Shown in pieces: positions 1-9,929 of a stretch of 64,000 bases of DNA (position 1 is its first letter; every line of letters starts with the position of its first letter). Origin of the DNA: Methylobacterium radiodurans (GTDB lineage: Bacteria > Pseudomonadota > Alphaproteobacteria > Rhizobiales > Beijerinckiaceae); contig NZ_CP029551.1 in NCBI RefSeq assembly GCF_003173735.1, positions 124,001-188,000 of the forward strand. Reading direction: 5' to 3'. Under the pieces are notes generated by a model, which was given only the letters and a program-made list of their open reading frames with translations, was not told the origin of the DNA and did no database searches. A program made the position numbers and the translations under genes.

Positions 1-53
1 ATCCGGAGAAAGGCTTGTTAACCGTCATGGCGGAGAAATCGGTGCGTTAGCGT

Positions 54-878
54 GTGCGTATCCGGGAGCGAGCGGCCGTGGTTTCTCCACACCGGGATCA
101 ATCCGTCCGGGCTTGCCTAAGGGCCGGCCTCGCGGGACTCGCCGTCCTCGCCGCCGCCTCGGCCGGCGCCGCCGACCTGCCGGTCTCCTCGGGCGGTGCC
201 GACTGGTACACCGGCGCGCAGGCCCAGGCGGTGGACGACAGCTGGGCGGTCGCGGTCGACGGCTCGACCAGCATCACCTCGAACAGCTCGGCCTTCGGCT
301 CGGTCACGGTCACGGCGGCGCTCGGCGCGCCGCCCACTCAGAGCGGCGCGCGCGTGCGCGTCGAGGGGATTGCCGGCACCTATTCCTACCCGGGTCAGCA
401 GGTCGCCTCGCGGGTGACCGGCTACCAGCAGGAAGGCTCGCTGATGGGTGGCTACGAGTGGATCTGGCGGGACGCAGCGCTTGCCGGCTTCATCGGCTTC
501 AACGTGCGCAGCAACCAGCTCTCGATCCTCGATCCCGGCAACCCGGTGGTCGGCACCGGGATCGGCTTCCGGGTCGCGGGCAACTTCTACGCCAACCCGA
601 CCGACCGGACCATGGTGTCGGCCTACGGCTCCTACTCGACCAAGTTCAACGCCTACTATTCCCGCTTCCGGGTCGGCTACATGGTCGCTGACGGCGTCTA
701 TATCGGGCCAGAGGCACTATTCCTCGGCGACGATTTCTTCCGGCAATATCGTGTCGGTGCCCACCTGTCAGGCCTGAGCTTCGGCCCGGTCCAGATGTCG
801 CTCGCCGTCGGCTACGTCCGCGACCGGATCCAGGGCACGGGCTACTACTCGAGCATCGAGGCGCGGGCGAACTTCTGA
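54..878 (+). CDS. BcsS-like cellulose biosynthesis family outer-membrane protein
   Basis: A 274-residue exported protein. Residues ~20-40 form a hydrophobic, alanine-rich signal peptide ending near AGAAD. The mature part is made of alternating short strands rich in Gly, Tyr and Ser and ends in ARANF, with a terminal Phe as in outer-membrane beta-barrels. The pattern (YTGAQ near the N-terminus, repeated GYEW / GIGFR / GSYST strands) resembles the BcsS family found beside cellulose synthesis genes in Methylobacterium-type bacteria. No cellulose synthase gene lies in the window, so a link to cellulose is by family only. The GTG at 54 is the furthest upstream start and has no clear ribosome binding site, so the N-terminus is uncertain. 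It could also be a generic porin-like barrel. Confidence 0.7.
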   Translation: MRIRERAAVVSPHRDQSVRACLRAGLAGLAVLAAASAGAADLPVSSGGADWYTGAQAQAVDDSWAVAVDGSTSITSNSSAFGSVTVTAALGAPPTQSGARVRVEGIAGTYSYPGQQVASRVTGYQQEGSLMGGYEWIWRDAALAGFIGFNVRSNQLSILDPGNPVVGTGIGFRVAGNFYANPTDRTMVSAYGSYSTKFNAYYSRFRVGYMVADGVYIGPEALFLGDDFFRQYRVGAHLSGLSFGPVQMSLAVGYVRDRIQGTGYYSSIEARANF

Positions 879-1041
879 GGGCTACGACCGCCCACGTCCT
901 GCATCGAGGCCGACGTGCCGAAACGGCGCCAGGACCAGCGCCAGGAACGGCTCGCATCCAAAATGGGACCCGCCTGGAGGGCAGAGATCCGGTCCCGAGT
1001 CTCCGGCCGCCCTTGAAGCGGTGCGGGGATGAGGGGGGTCA

Positions 1042-1194
1042 GCTACGCAATCTTAGGTTGCATTTCATAGAGACTGTCGTTCGCCGCGCCCGCCCCTTCT
1101 GAATTGTGGCCGGGCTGACGCCGTAGCATCTGGCAGCGGCTCTTACGCTTTCTGACGTCGCTGTATCGCGCGAGAGGGACCGCCTCCGTCGCGC
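1042..1194 (-). pseudogene. Remnant of a transposase/integrase N-terminal helix-turn-helix
   Basis: The last ~50 codons of a minus-strand frame read like the N-terminal helix-turn-helix of IS481/IS30-type transposases: a run ARCYGVSPATIQKGRARRTT matches the usual pattern 'A-YGV-xxTVxKWRxRxTV'. The conserved Trp of KW is replaced by Gly, the frame stops soon after, and no DDE catalytic core follows. The rest of the 880-1458 interval has no gene. I read this as a decayed insertion-sequence fragment; the family assignment is tentative. Confidence 0.4.
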
Positions 1195-1458
1195 GGGCGC
1201 TGCCGTGGCAAACTTGGCCCGGAGCCCGCACCCCCACAGCTTGATGGTCAACCGTACTACCACATCACGGGAACCAACACCGATGATCGCCTGCCCCACA
1301 CGAGGGACGGCTCGTGTAAAACAATGGAAACCATGCGTTTCAATCGTTTCCGTTTCCACTCGAAACAGCTTCGCGCAGAGTACTTTCTCGCTGCACCGTC
1401 GGGGCACACAATGTCTTACAGAGCCGCCCCCGATCGGCCCGAATCAGGAGACATCTCG

Positions 1459-2397
1459 ATGAGCTGGCACAGTGCCGACGACCCGATCCCGGGCGACCAT
1501 TTCAGCTGTGATGCGATCAGGACCCTGATCGTGCCCCGCTCGCGCGATCTCGGCTCTTTCGCCGTGCGCCGCGCCCTTCCGTCGGCCGAGTGCCGGATGG
1601 TGGGGCCATTCATCTTCTTCGACCAGATGGGACCGTCCGAGTTCCTGCTCGGTCAGGGCATGGACGTGCGGCCTCATCCGCATATCGGGTTGTCCACCGT
1701 CACCTACCTGTTCGACGGCGAGATCATGCATCGAGACAGTCTGGGCACGCAGTTGCCGATCCGGCCGGGCGAGCTGAACTGGATGACGGCCGGGCGCGGC
1801 ATCACCCACTCGGAGCGCACCGCGCCGGACCTCCGGCAGACCGGCTCGCGGCTGTTCGGCATCCAGAGTTGGGTCGCCCTCGATGCCCGGGACGAGGAGA
1901 CGGCGCCGGGCTTCGAGCACTACGACGCCGCCGCGCTGCCGGTCCTCACGGGCGAGGGCAAGACTGTCCGGCTGATCGCGGGGGAAGCGTTCGGAGCGCG
2001 CTCGCCCGTGCGGACATCGAGCCCGATGGTCTACGCCGACGTGTCGTTGGCGGCTGGCGCCGTCCTGCCGCTCGACCCGACCTACGACGAGCGGGCGATC
2101 TACACGGTCTCGGGTGCCATCGACATCGCCGGCGACGGCTTCGGCCCCGGGCAACTGCTGGTCTTCCGCCCCGGCGACCGCATCACCGTGCGAGCGACGG
2201 AGGCCGCCCGCTTTATGGTGCTCGGCGGAGAACCGATGGACGGTCCGCGTCACCTTTGGTGGAACTTCGTCTCCTCGCGACCCGAGCGGATCGCGCAGGC
2301 CAAGGAGGATTGGCGCCAGGGCCGGTTCGACACCGTGCCGAACGATGCCGAGTTCATCCCGCTTCCCGAGGACCCGCCTCCCGTCCGCTATCCCTGA
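1459..2397 (+). CDS. Pirin family protein
   Basis: A 312-residue bicupin of the pirin family. The N-terminal cupin carries the metal-binding signature [15 protein letters not shown], followed by a GE-x-x-HRDS loop and the typical [11 protein letters not shown] stretch. The C-terminal cupin is less conserved, as usual in this family. Bacterial pirins are cytoplasmic Fe-binding proteins; some act as quercetin dioxygenases and others bind metabolic enzymes, so the substrate here is unknown. The ATG at 1459 is preceded by AGGAG at 1446-1450, which supports it over in-frame starts further upstream. A 36-bp palindrome directly follows the stop codon. Confidence 0.9.
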   Translation: MSWHSADDPIPGDHFSCDAIRTLIVPRSRDLGSFAVRRALPSAECRMVGPFIFFDQMGPSEFLLGQGMDVRPHPHIGLSTVTYLFDGEIMHRDSLGTQLPIRPGELNWMTAGRGITHSERTAPDLRQTGSRLFGIQSWVALDARDEETAPGFEHYDAAALPVLTGEGKTVRLIAGEAFGARSPVRTSSPMVYADVSLAAGAVLPLDPTYDERAIYTVSGAIDIAGDGFGPGQLLVFRPGDRITVRATEAARFMVLGGEPMDGPRHLWWNFVSSRPERIAQAKEDWRQGRFDTVPNDAEFIPLPEDPPPVRYP

Positions 2398-2409
2398 GTT
2401 GACGGGCAC

Positions 2410-2445
2410 GGAGCGCTCGTTCACGCCGGCGTGAACGAGCGCTCC
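2410..2445. terminator. 36-bp perfect palindrome after the pirin gene
   Basis: Two 18-base arms (2410-2427 and 2428-2445) are exact reverse complements with no spacer. As RNA this would be a very stable hairpin, so it may end or stabilise the pirin transcript. There is no T-run after it, and a palindrome without a spacer could equally be a protein-binding site upstream of the antiporter gene that starts at 2501. Confidence 0.55.
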
Positions 2446-2500
2446 CGCTATGCTGCGTCCGATCGAGGGCGCTCCCACGGGCACGAGGTTGGAGGATGCC

Positions 2501-4267
2501 ATGGCTGTCGAAGCGTCCGGTGCGGGAAGCGATCTCGTCCAAGTCGTCTCCCTGCTCGCGGCAGGCGTCGTCGCCGTCCCGGTCTTCAAGCGGCTCGGCC
2601 TCGGCTCGGTGCTGGGCTATCTCCTGGCAGGGCTCGCCATCGGGCCCTTCGGCCTAGGGCTGTTCACGGATGCTCACGCCATCCTCCACGTGGCCGAGCT
2701 CGGCGTGGTAATGTTCCTCTTCATCATCGGGCTGGAAATGGAGCCGTCGCGGCTGTGGGGCATGCGTCGCGCGATTTTCGGCCTCGGCCTCGCCCAGGTC
2801 GGCGCCTGCATCGCGGCCCTCACCCTAGTCGGGATCGCCCTGAGCTTCTCGGTCACGGTGGCCTTCGTGGCCGGCACGGGCTTCGTGCTGACGTCGACCG
2901 CGATCGTCATGCAGCTCCTCGAGGAGCGCGGCGCGCTCTCGACTGCGAAGGGCCAGCGCATCGTCGCCATCCTGCTCCTCGAGGATCTCGCCATCGTACC
3001 TCTCCTGGCCGTCGTCGCGCTTCTGGCGCCCGGCGGCGGCGAGGCGAGCGGGATGGAGCGCGGCGTGGCTGTCGCGATCGCCCTGGCCTCGGTCGCCGCG
3101 CTCGTGGCCGCGGGGCGCTGGCTGCTCAACCCGCTATTCCGCCTGCTCGCCGCCGCGAAGGCGCGCGAGGTGATGACGGCGGCAGCCCTCCTGGTCGTGC
3201 TCGGCTCGGCACTTGCCATGCAGCTGGGCGGCCTCTCCATGGCCATGGGTGCCTTCCTGGCGGGCGTCCTCCTCTCCGAATCGAGCTTCCGTCACCAACT
3301 GGAGGCTGATGTGGAGCCGTTCCGGGGCATCCTGCTCGGACTGTTCTTCCTGGGCGTCGGCATGTCGCTCGATCTGAGCGTGATCGCCGCGAATGCCGGC
3401 CTGATCGTCGCGGGGGTTGCCGCCTACATGGCCGTCAAGGGCCTGCTCATCTACGGGGTGGCCCGGGTCCTGCGCGCCTCGCACGCCGAGTCGCTGGAGC
3501 GTGCGGCTCTGATGGCCCAGGGCGGCGAGTTCGCCTTCGTGCTCTACACGGCGGCCGCGAGCGCGGGCATCATCGACGGGACCACAAATGCCGTCCTGAC
3601 CGCCACTGTCATCCTGTCGATGGCGATCACGCCGCTGATGGTCATCGCCTTCGATCGCCTGGGCCCGAAGGCTTCCGCGTCCACGGACGGCATCGAGGCG
3701 CCCGAGGATCTCGTCGGTAGCGCCCTGATCGTCGGCTTCGGCCGCTTCGGACAGATTGCGAGCCAGCCGCTGATCGCGCAGGGTTGCTCCGTCTCGATCA
3801 TCGATACGAATCCGAGCAACATCCGCCTCGCAGAGGGCTTCGGCTTCAAGGTCTATTACGGTGATGGTACGCGGCTGGACATCCTGCGCGCGGCCGGCGC
3901 CGCAACGGCCCGGGCGATCCTGATCTGCGTCGACGACCCTGCGATGGCCAAGCGCATCGCGGAGATCGCCAGGGCGGAGTTCCCCCTGGTGCCCGTCCTG
4001 GCCCGTGCCCGCGACCGGGAGCACGCGGTCTCGCTGATCGAGGCGGGCGTGGCGTATCAGATCCGCGAGACCGTCGAGTCAGCGCTGATCCTCGGCGAGC
4101 AGGCGCTCCTGACGGTCGGGGCCGAACCCGAGGCGGCGAGCGCGATCTTAGGGGCAGTGCGCCGCCGCGATGTCGAGCGCCTGGAGTTGGAGGTGGTTGG
4201 CGGCCTATACGCTGGCCGAGACCTCATCCAAGGCAACATGGCGGCCTCGACGCATCGAGCCGGTTAG
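2501..4267 (+). CDS. CPA2-family cation:proton antiporter with TrkA-N domain (KefB/KefC-like)
   Basis: A 588-residue inner-membrane transporter. Residues ~10-385 hold about twelve hydrophobic segments of the Na+/H+ exchanger fold (for example LGYLLAGLAIGPFGLGLF near the N-terminus). A short linker leads to a cytoplasmic NAD-binding RCK/TrkA-N domain beginning around residue 406, with the dinucleotide-binding motif GFGRFG and the acidic residue in SIIDTN. This arrangement is that of KefB/KefC potassium efflux systems and relatives, which couple K+ or Na+ efflux to proton entry. The glutathione-sensing role of Kef cannot be assumed. The ATG at 2501 follows GGAGG (2491-2495) at ideal spacing, so I prefer it to an ATG 51 bases upstream. 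No KefF/KefG partner gene is adjacent. Confidence 0.9.
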   Translation: MAVEASGAGSDLVQVVSLLAAGVVAVPVFKRLGLGSVLGYLLAGLAIGPFGLGLFTDAHAILHVAELGVVMFLFIIGLEMEPSRLWGMRRAIFGLGLAQVGACIAALTLVGIALSFSVTVAFVAGTGFVLTSTAIVMQLLEERGALSTAKGQRIVAILLLEDLAIVPLLAVVALLAPGGGEASGMERGVAVAIALASVAALVAAGRWLLNPLFRLLAAAKAREVMTAAALLVVLGSALAMQLGGLSMAMGAFLAGVLLSESSFRHQLEADVEPFRGILLGLFFLGVGMSLDLSVIAANAGLIVAGVAAYMAVKGLLIYGVARVLRASHAESLERAALMAQGGEFAFVLYTAAASAGIIDGTTNAVLTATVILSMAITPLMVIAFDRLGPKASASTDGIEAPEDLVGSALIVGFGRFGQIASQPLIAQGCSVSIIDTNPSNIRLAEGFGFKVYYGDGTRLDILRAAGAATARAILICVDDPAMAKRIAEIARAEFPLVPVLARARDREHAVSLIEAGVAYQIRETVESALILGEQALLTVGAEPEAASAILGAVRRRDVERLELEVVGGLYAGRDLIQGNMAASTHRAG

Positions 4268-4812
4268 CACTGCGAACGGACCTTGGCACTCGGCCAGGCA
4301 CCGGACTTTCGCAATTGCGCCGATGCCGGCCATTCGTCCCCCATCGCCGGCATCTCCGAAGCGGACATCGACACAGGCGGGATGACAGGCCTCAGATGCG
4401 CCACGGGCCGGCTCTGAGTCGGCTCGCTGCAAACCGCTGCTCTCGATCCGTTGCAGATCCTAGGAAGGTCCGCCGCTTTCGCGGCATCTTGGGACGGCGA
4501 CCTACGACCGGAATAGGCGGATCTTTGCCGGCCCGCTTTTGGCAAGTGGATTTGACGAACAGGACATTCGCTTGGGTTGCGGTGTTCGCCGGCTTCGCGC
4601 CGATGCTGGCCGTTGGGGCGGCTTGACACCGATCCGGGAGGCGGGCCCTCCCCCACGTTCGGCCATCGATGCGTCCGGTCTAGGTCCGAGCGCGACGGGG
4701 CCGATCAAGCTCAGCCTTACGGGTTCGCTCATGACGAGGCGGCCCAGTTTTGGTAAGTGTCGCGCCGAAGCGTCGCCATCCGTTCGGGGGTCGCCCGCGG
4801 AAAGGACCTTTC
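4268..4812. other. Non-coding interval between antiporter and kinase
   Basis: I see no supported gene in this 545-bp stretch. Open frames on both strands have arginine/proline-rich, low-plausibility products. Its composition is slightly less GC-biased than the neighbours, which suggests a decayed or dispersed non-coding repeat, but I cannot verify copies from a single window. Confidence 0.5.
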
Positions 4813-7800
4813 GTGGCCTCTGTACCGGCCGACAAGACCCAGCATGCCTTCCTCATCGGCGGCGGCGCGACCGGCCTGCTCATAGGGGCGCGGAATTGGT
4901 CCGGGACCTCACTCGGCCCCATCGAGGGTTGGCCGATGACCCTGAAGACGGCGATCAGCATCATGCTCACGTCGCCGAGTCCGGCGTCGGTTCTTTGGGG
5001 GCCTGAGCGCGTTCAATTCTACAACGACGCGTACATCGCGGTTGCGGCGTGTCGACACCCAGCCGCGCTTGGCCGATCGGCGGCCCGGACTTGGCGCGAG
5101 GCTTACGATACATTCCTCAGCCCCATCCTCGACCGTGTGTTCGAAGGCGAGACGGTCTCGATCGACGAGCATGCGGTGCTGCTGCAGACGCCGTCAGGGC
5201 TTGTCGAGCAGCGCTTCTTCACGGGCAGCTTCCAGCCCCTGCGCGATGAGACCGGGACGGTCGAAGGTGTGTTTCATCCGCTCTCCGAGGTGACCGGCAC
5301 CAAGGCGGCCGACGATCAGCGCCGCGCCGAACGGGCGCTGGTCGAGGGTGAAATCCGCTACCGGCAAATCGTCGAGGACGCCGAAGACTATGCGATCGTG
5401 GGCCTCGATGATCGCGTGGGCATCACCACGTGGAACACGGGCGCGGAGGGTCTCACGGGCTTTGCCGGGAGCGATGCCGTCGGGCGGTCCGAAGTTATCC
5501 TGCTCACCCCTGAAGACCGGGCTGTGGGCGGGGCCAGCGACGCGTTGAACCGGGCGATGAACCGCGCTCGTGCGCTGAACGAACGCGGGCACATGCGCAA
5601 GGACGGCAGCCGGTTCCGGGCCTCAGGGCTCACGATGCGGCTCGATGCCGAGGGCGGCCGCGATCTCGGCATGTTTCGCGACAGGACTTCCGAGCACGAG
5701 GCCGAGGCGGCGCTGGCCGCCGAAGTCGCGGCGCTCGGGCGGTTGCAAGAGGTCAGCACGCTCCTGGTCAGCGACGATGCTCCGCAGGCGGTCTACGACG
5801 CGATCCTCACCGCCGCCGCCGATTTGATGAGGTCCGACTGCGCAAGCATCCAGATGCTGGATGCGGCAGGTGACCTCAAGCTCTTGGCGCATCGCGGCTA
5901 TGACCCGCGCTCGGCAGCCTTTTGGCAGACGGTCGACGCGAGTTCCAAGAGCACGTGCGGCATCGCCCTGACGACGGGCGAGCGCGTGATCGTACCCAAC
6001 GTGCAGGAGTGCGGACTCCCCCAGGACAGCGGCGATCTTCAGTCCTACCGCTGGACGGGCATGCGCGCGGTCCAGACGACGCCGCTGTTGTCCCGCTCGG
6101 GCAAGCTCATCGGCATGATCTCGACGCACTGGAAGCACCCGCACACGCCTCCGGAGCGCGACCTCAGGCTCTTCGACGTGCTCGCCCGCCAAGCGGCCGA
6201 CGCGATCGAACGGACAACGGCCCAGGCTAAGCTGCGCGAGAGCGAGGCGAGGCAGTCGTTCCTGCTCTCGCTCTCAGACGCGATGCGTTCACTCAGAACG
6301 CCGGCAGAGATCGCCTCGGCGGCGGCCGAGCGTCTCGGCGAACGCTTCGGCCTGAGCCGGGTGTTCTACGCTGAGTTCTTTGGCAGCCTGATGAGGGTGG
6401 AGCGCGATTACACGAGGGGCGTCGGCTCACTCGTCGGTGAGCACGATCTGACGGCGTTCGGACCGGACCTGCTGCGCGCCTACCATGAGCGCCCCATCGT
6501 CAAAGTCGACGACGTCCGCACGGATGCGCGATTCAGTGAAGACGCGCGATCGGGCCTCCTGGGCAGGCAGGTCGGCGCCTACCTCGATGTTGTGCTGTTC
6601 GAGAACGAACGGTGGGTAAGCATGCTCGCCCTGCAAAGCGCACGGCCACGGAGTTGGACATCTTCGGAAGAAGGCCTGTTCCAGGAGATCGGCGAGCGCG
6701 TCAAGACAGCCATTGAACGTGCGCGCGTCGAAGACCAGCTTCGCGAATTGAACGACACGCTTGAGCGGCGTGTCGCTGAGGCGATTGCCGAGCGCAACAT
6801 GCTCGCGAAGCTCGTCGAGATGACTGACGTCATGATCATGGCGATCGATCTTGAATACAACATCCTCGCCATCAATGCCGCCAATGCCGACGCGTTCGAG
6901 CGTATCTACGCTGTGCGTCCCAAGGCAGGCGACAACCTGTTGGAGCTGCTCGCTGATCAACCGGAGCATCAGACGCAGGTGCGGAACAGGTGGGCTCAAG
7001 GCATCCGCGGCGAGCCGGTGACCTTCGTTGAAGAGTATAGCAACCTGAATCGTGATCGCTTCTACTACGAAGTGAACGTCCGACCTCTCCGCGACGAAAG
7101 CGGCAATCAGGTAGGGTTCTATCAATTCGCAAACGACGTGACGGAGCGACTAAGTCGGGAGGCTCAACTCGCCGAGGCGCAGGACGCGCTGCGCCAGTCG
7201 CAGAAGATGGAAGCGATGGGGCAGCTGACTGGTGGGGTCGCGCATGACTTCAACAATCTGCTGACACCGATCGTCGGCTCCCTCGACCTGCTGCAACGAA
7301 GGCAGCTCGGCGGTGCGCGCGAGCAACGCCTCATAGCGGGCGCGATGCAATCGGCCGAGCGAGCAAAGACGCTGGTCCAGCGACTGCTTGCGTTTGCGCG
7401 CCGTCAGCCACTTCAGCCGGTGCCCGTCGACCTCGCGAAACTGGTCGCAGGCATGGGCGAACTGGTCGCAAGCACCACTGGCCCGCAGATCAAAGTCGTG
7501 GTCGAAACTCCGGACGATCTGCCACCGGCGAACGCCGACCCGAACCAGCTCGAGATGGCGCTTCTGAACCTTGCCGTAAATGCGCGGGATGCGATGGGGG
7601 AACGTGGTGGCACGCTCCGCATCTCGACTCGGCTGGAAGACATAAGCGCGAATCAACCTACCAAGCTACGAGCCGGTCGATACCTTTGCATGTCTGTCTC
7701 CGACACGGGCGCTGGCATGGATGAGGCGACGATCGCGCGCGCCATCGAGCCGTTCTTCTCGACCAAAGGCATCGGCAAGGGGACGGGCCTCGGGCTTTCG

Positions 7801-8304
7801 ATGGTGCATGGGCTTGCGTCTCAGCTCGGCGGCGCGCTCGCGATCCAGAGCCGGCCCGGGCTCGGCACGACTGTCGAGCTGTGGCTTCCTCAAAGCACAG
7901 GGAGGCAAGAGGCGGTCAGGCCGGCGGCAGGGACGTCCCAGATGCCCGCGACGCGTGGAACGGCCCTCCTTGTCGATGACGAGGAACTCGTGCGGATGAG
8001 CACCGCAGATATGCTGAGCGACCTTGGCTATGCGGTGGTCGAAGCCATGTCCGCCGAGGAGGCGCTTCACCTCATCAGCGAAGGCGAGCACTTCGACCTT
8101 CTTGTGACCGACCACCTCATGCCGGGCATCAGCGGAACCGAGTTGGCCCGTGAAATACGGGCAATCAAACCTAGCATGCCCGTGCTGCTGGTGTCTGGCT
8201 ACGCCGAGCGCGCGGGAGTGGACCCGAACCTAGCGCGCTTGACCAAGCCGTTCCGCAAGGACGAGCTAGCGTCGAGTCTCGCCATGCTCATGGCTGGACA
8301 TTGA
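4813..8304 (+). CDS. Hybrid sensor histidine kinase (PAS-PAS-GAF-GAF-PAS-HisKA-HATPase-REC)
   Basis: A 1163-residue soluble hybrid kinase with no transmembrane segment. In order: a PAS-like domain (~20-145, LWGPERVQFYNDAY), a second PAS (~185-300), GAF (~305-470), GAF (~480-640), a third PAS (~660-790), the dimerisation domain with phospho-acceptor His811 in GGVAHDFNNLL, an HATPase domain with NLAVNARDAM (N box), SDTGAGM (G1) and GTGLGLSMV (G2), and a C-terminal receiver with DDEE near its start and phospho-acceptor Asp1100 in VTDHLMPG. It should sense a cytoplasmic cue and pass phosphate to a separate response regulator, but none is adjacent. GTG at 4813 after AAGGA (4802-4806) is chosen over an upstream TTG. 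The HisKA type is that of PAS-kinases common in Rhizobiales. Confidence 0.93.
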   Translation: MASVPADKTQHAFLIGGGATGLLIGARNWSGTSLGPIEGWPMTLKTAISIMLTSPSPASVLWGPERVQFYNDAYIAVAACRHPAALGRSAARTWREAYDTFLSPILDRVFEGETVSIDEHAVLLQTPSGLVEQRFFTGSFQPLRDETGTVEGVFHPLSEVTGTKAADDQRRAERALVEGEIRYRQIVEDAEDYAIVGLDDRVGITTWNTGAEGLTGFAGSDAVGRSEVILLTPEDRAVGGASDALNRAMNRARALNERGHMRKDGSRFRASGLTMRLDAEGGRDLGMFRDRTSEHEAEAALAAEVAALGRLQEVSTLLVSDDAPQAVYDAILTAAADLMRSDCASIQMLDAAGDLKLLAHRGYDPRSAAFWQTVDASSKSTCGIALTTGERVIVPNVQECGLPQDSGDLQSYRWTGMRAVQTTPLLSRSGKLIGMISTHWKHPHTPPERDLRLFDVLARQAADAIERTTAQAKLRESEARQSFLLSLSDAMRSLRTPAEIASAAAERLGERFGLSRVFYAEFFGSLMRVERDYTRGVGSLVGEHDLTAFGPDLLRAYHERPIVKVDDVRTDARFSEDARSGLLGRQVGAYLDVVLFENERWVSMLALQSARPRSWTSSEEGLFQEIGERVKTAIERARVEDQLRELNDTLERRVAEAIAERNMLAKLVEMTDVMIMAIDLEYNILAINAANADAFERIYAVRPKAGDNLLELLADQPEHQTQVRNRWAQGIRGEPVTFVEEYSNLNRDRFYYEVNVRPLRDESGNQVGFYQFANDVTERLSREAQLAEAQDALRQSQKMEAMGQLTGGVAHDFNNLLTPIVGSLDLLQRRQLGGAREQRLIAGAMQSAERAKTLVQRLLAFARRQPLQPVPVDLAKLVAGMGELVASTTGPQIKVVVETPDDLPPANADPNQLEMALLNLAVNARDAMGERGGTLRISTRLEDISANQPTKLRAGRYLCMSVSDTGAGMDEATIARAIEPFFSTKGIGKGTGLGLSMVHGLASQLGGALAIQSRPGLGTTVELWLPQSTGRQEAVRPAAGTSQMPATRGTALLVDDEELVRMSTADMLSDLGYAVVEAMSAEEALHLISEGEHFDLLVTDHLMPGISGTELAREIRAIKPSMPVLLVSGYAERAGVDPNLARLTKPFRKDELASSLAMLMAGH

Positions 8305-8719
8305 TCGGCGAAACGTCGTGGAGGCCGTCACCTCGCCTTCGCCACGCCCGCCCGCGCACTCAGCTGCCAAGCCAGCTGCCCAGCTCGGACCAACGATTTT
8401 GCCCCCGGATCAAGGGCGCGGCAAAGGTCCGCTTTCGGCCAAACCTGGCCGTTCGGAGCTAACTCAGTTGCCTGCAGGTAGACATTTCGCGGGACCGCGA
8501 GCGGTTGAAACCGGCTCATCAGGGCGCCTAATCCCTGCGCCCGGAGCACACTCTGTGACCGACATGCACCAGCTGTCGATCTTACCCTTCCCGATCTTGC
8601 GCCGATCTCTGCACAACTCGCGCCCGTCTCGACGTCCGATTTTCCACGGAGCGTTCCGCCAGGGCGCAAGCTCGCTTGCGCCGGGGCAAGAACCGCCCGG
8701 TCGGTTCGTGAGACAAGTG
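8305..8719. other. Non-coding interval upstream of the propeller gene
   Basis: About 415 bp with no convincing gene. The reading frame of the downstream propeller stays open through most of this stretch, but the predicted extension is proline- and serine-rich and precedes a good signal peptide, so I treat it as untranslated. No promoter element is distinct. Confidence 0.5.
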
Positions 8720-9895
8720 ATGCAGATCGGATTGTACTGGGCTGCCAGCCTGCTCTCGATCACCCTATTGCTGGCCGGCGATGCCGGTGCGCGAGAGGAG
8801 CGCGCCTTCCTGCTCGTGGGTCTCGACGGCAAGACATTCTTCCGGTCCGAAGGCTCGGTGAACGGCCCGAACGGCCAAGACGGGCTCGCCGTCGTCGACA
8901 TCTCGGATCCGGCGCGCCCGCGCCTCGCTCATGTGCTGGGCCTCGACACCTCCGTCTACGGGCCGCCGACCAACCTGCAGATCACGCCCGACGGGCGTCT
9001 CGGCCTCGTCACCAGCCCAGTCACGATGCGGCAGGAGGGGGCGAACTGGTGGGCACAGGCGGATGACCGCCTGCACGTCGTCGATCTGGCGGCCGAGCCC
9101 CCTGCCCTGATCGAGACGATCCGCGTCGGCCGCCAGCCCTCCGGCCTCGCGATCGCCAGGACCGGCGACATCGCGCTGGTAGCCAACCGGGAGAGCCGCA
9201 GCGTGTCGGTCCTGGCGATCCGAGACCGGAACGTGCGTGTCGTGGCCGAGGTGGATGTCGGGGCGGAGGCCGCCGCCGTCGCCCTCGCGCCCGATGGGCA
9301 GCGGGCCTACATTGCCAAGAACAAGGCCGGCACGGTCGGCGTGTTGACCCTCGTGGACGGACAGTGGCGTCACGATCCCGCGCTCGACATGCCGGTCGGA
9401 CCCGGCACCTACGGCCTGGAGGTGACGCCGGACGGCGCCTTCGCGCTCGCCGGCAATACCGGTCCGGCGCCGAGCGACGGCCATGCCGACACGGTCGCGC
9501 TGATCCGGGCCGGGACCGCGCATCCGGCGGTCCTCGACCACCTCGAAGTCGGCGATACCGCGGAGACTTTGGCGATCAGCCCGGACGGCCGCAGGGCGGC
9601 TGTCGCCGTCGTGAAGGGCTCGGCCGCACCTCAGGCGAGCCACGCCTACACGCCGGCAAGCGCGGCCGTGCTGGTGGCGATCCTTCCGGAGGGACGGTTG
9701 CGCTATCTCGGCGAGGCACCGGCCGGTGCCGTGGTCCAGGGCATCGCCTTCGATCCGAGTGGGGCCTACGTCTACATCGGCAATTACACCGACCGTAGCC
9801 TCGGCGTGTACCGGATCGAGGGCGACGCGATCCGGGACACGGGCGTCCGCCTCGCTCTGCCGGGTCAGCCGGCCTCACTGCGCGGCAGGCCCTGA
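8720..9895 (+). CDS. Exported YncE-like beta-propeller protein
   Basis: A 391-residue protein with an N-terminal signal peptide (residues 1-24, hydrophobic core YWAASLLSITLLLAGDAGA) followed by six to seven beta-propeller blades. The blades show the repeated YncE/lactonase patterns LQITPDGRLGLV, LAIARTGDIALVAN, VALAPDGQRAYIAKN, LEVTPDGAFALAGN, LAISPDGRRAAVAV and IAFDPSGAYVYIGN. Periplasmic location is expected. In Methylobacterium-type bacteria such propellers occur near C1 oxidation genes, but nothing here indicates that. Enzymatic activity cannot be told from the fold. ATG at 8720 is preferred because the signal peptide begins there; in-frame GTGs at 8708 and 8717 are alternatives and no strong ribosome binding site separates them. 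Confidence 0.8.
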   Translation: MQIGLYWAASLLSITLLLAGDAGAREERAFLLVGLDGKTFFRSEGSVNGPNGQDGLAVVDISDPARPRLAHVLGLDTSVYGPPTNLQITPDGRLGLVTSPVTMRQEGANWWAQADDRLHVVDLAAEPPALIETIRVGRQPSGLAIARTGDIALVANRESRSVSVLAIRDRNVRVVAEVDVGAEAAAVALAPDGQRAYIAKNKAGTVGVLTLVDGQWRHDPALDMPVGPGTYGLEVTPDGAFALAGNTGPAPSDGHADTVALIRAGTAHPAVLDHLEVGDTAETLAISPDGRRAAVAVVKGSAAPQASHAYTPASAAVLVAILPEGRLRYLGEAPAGAVVQGIAFDPSGAYVYIGNYTDRSLGVYRIEGDAIRDTGVRLALPGQPASLRGRP

Positions 9896-9929
9896 GGCCA
9901 CGAGCCGCCATGGAGCAACACCCCGGCGA

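Noticed and set aside
1326..1357. Repeated GTTTC motifs and a GGAAAC/GTTTCC pair upstream of the pirin gene as an operator
   Set aside because: Spacing is irregular (9 and 6 bases), arms are short, and there is no known regulator that uses this pattern.
4264..4656. Minus-strand open frame of 130 codons after the antiporter gene
   Set aside because: Composition is unlike neighbouring proteins, no ribosome binding site, no domain. It may be part of a dispersed non-coding repeat, which cannot be tested here.
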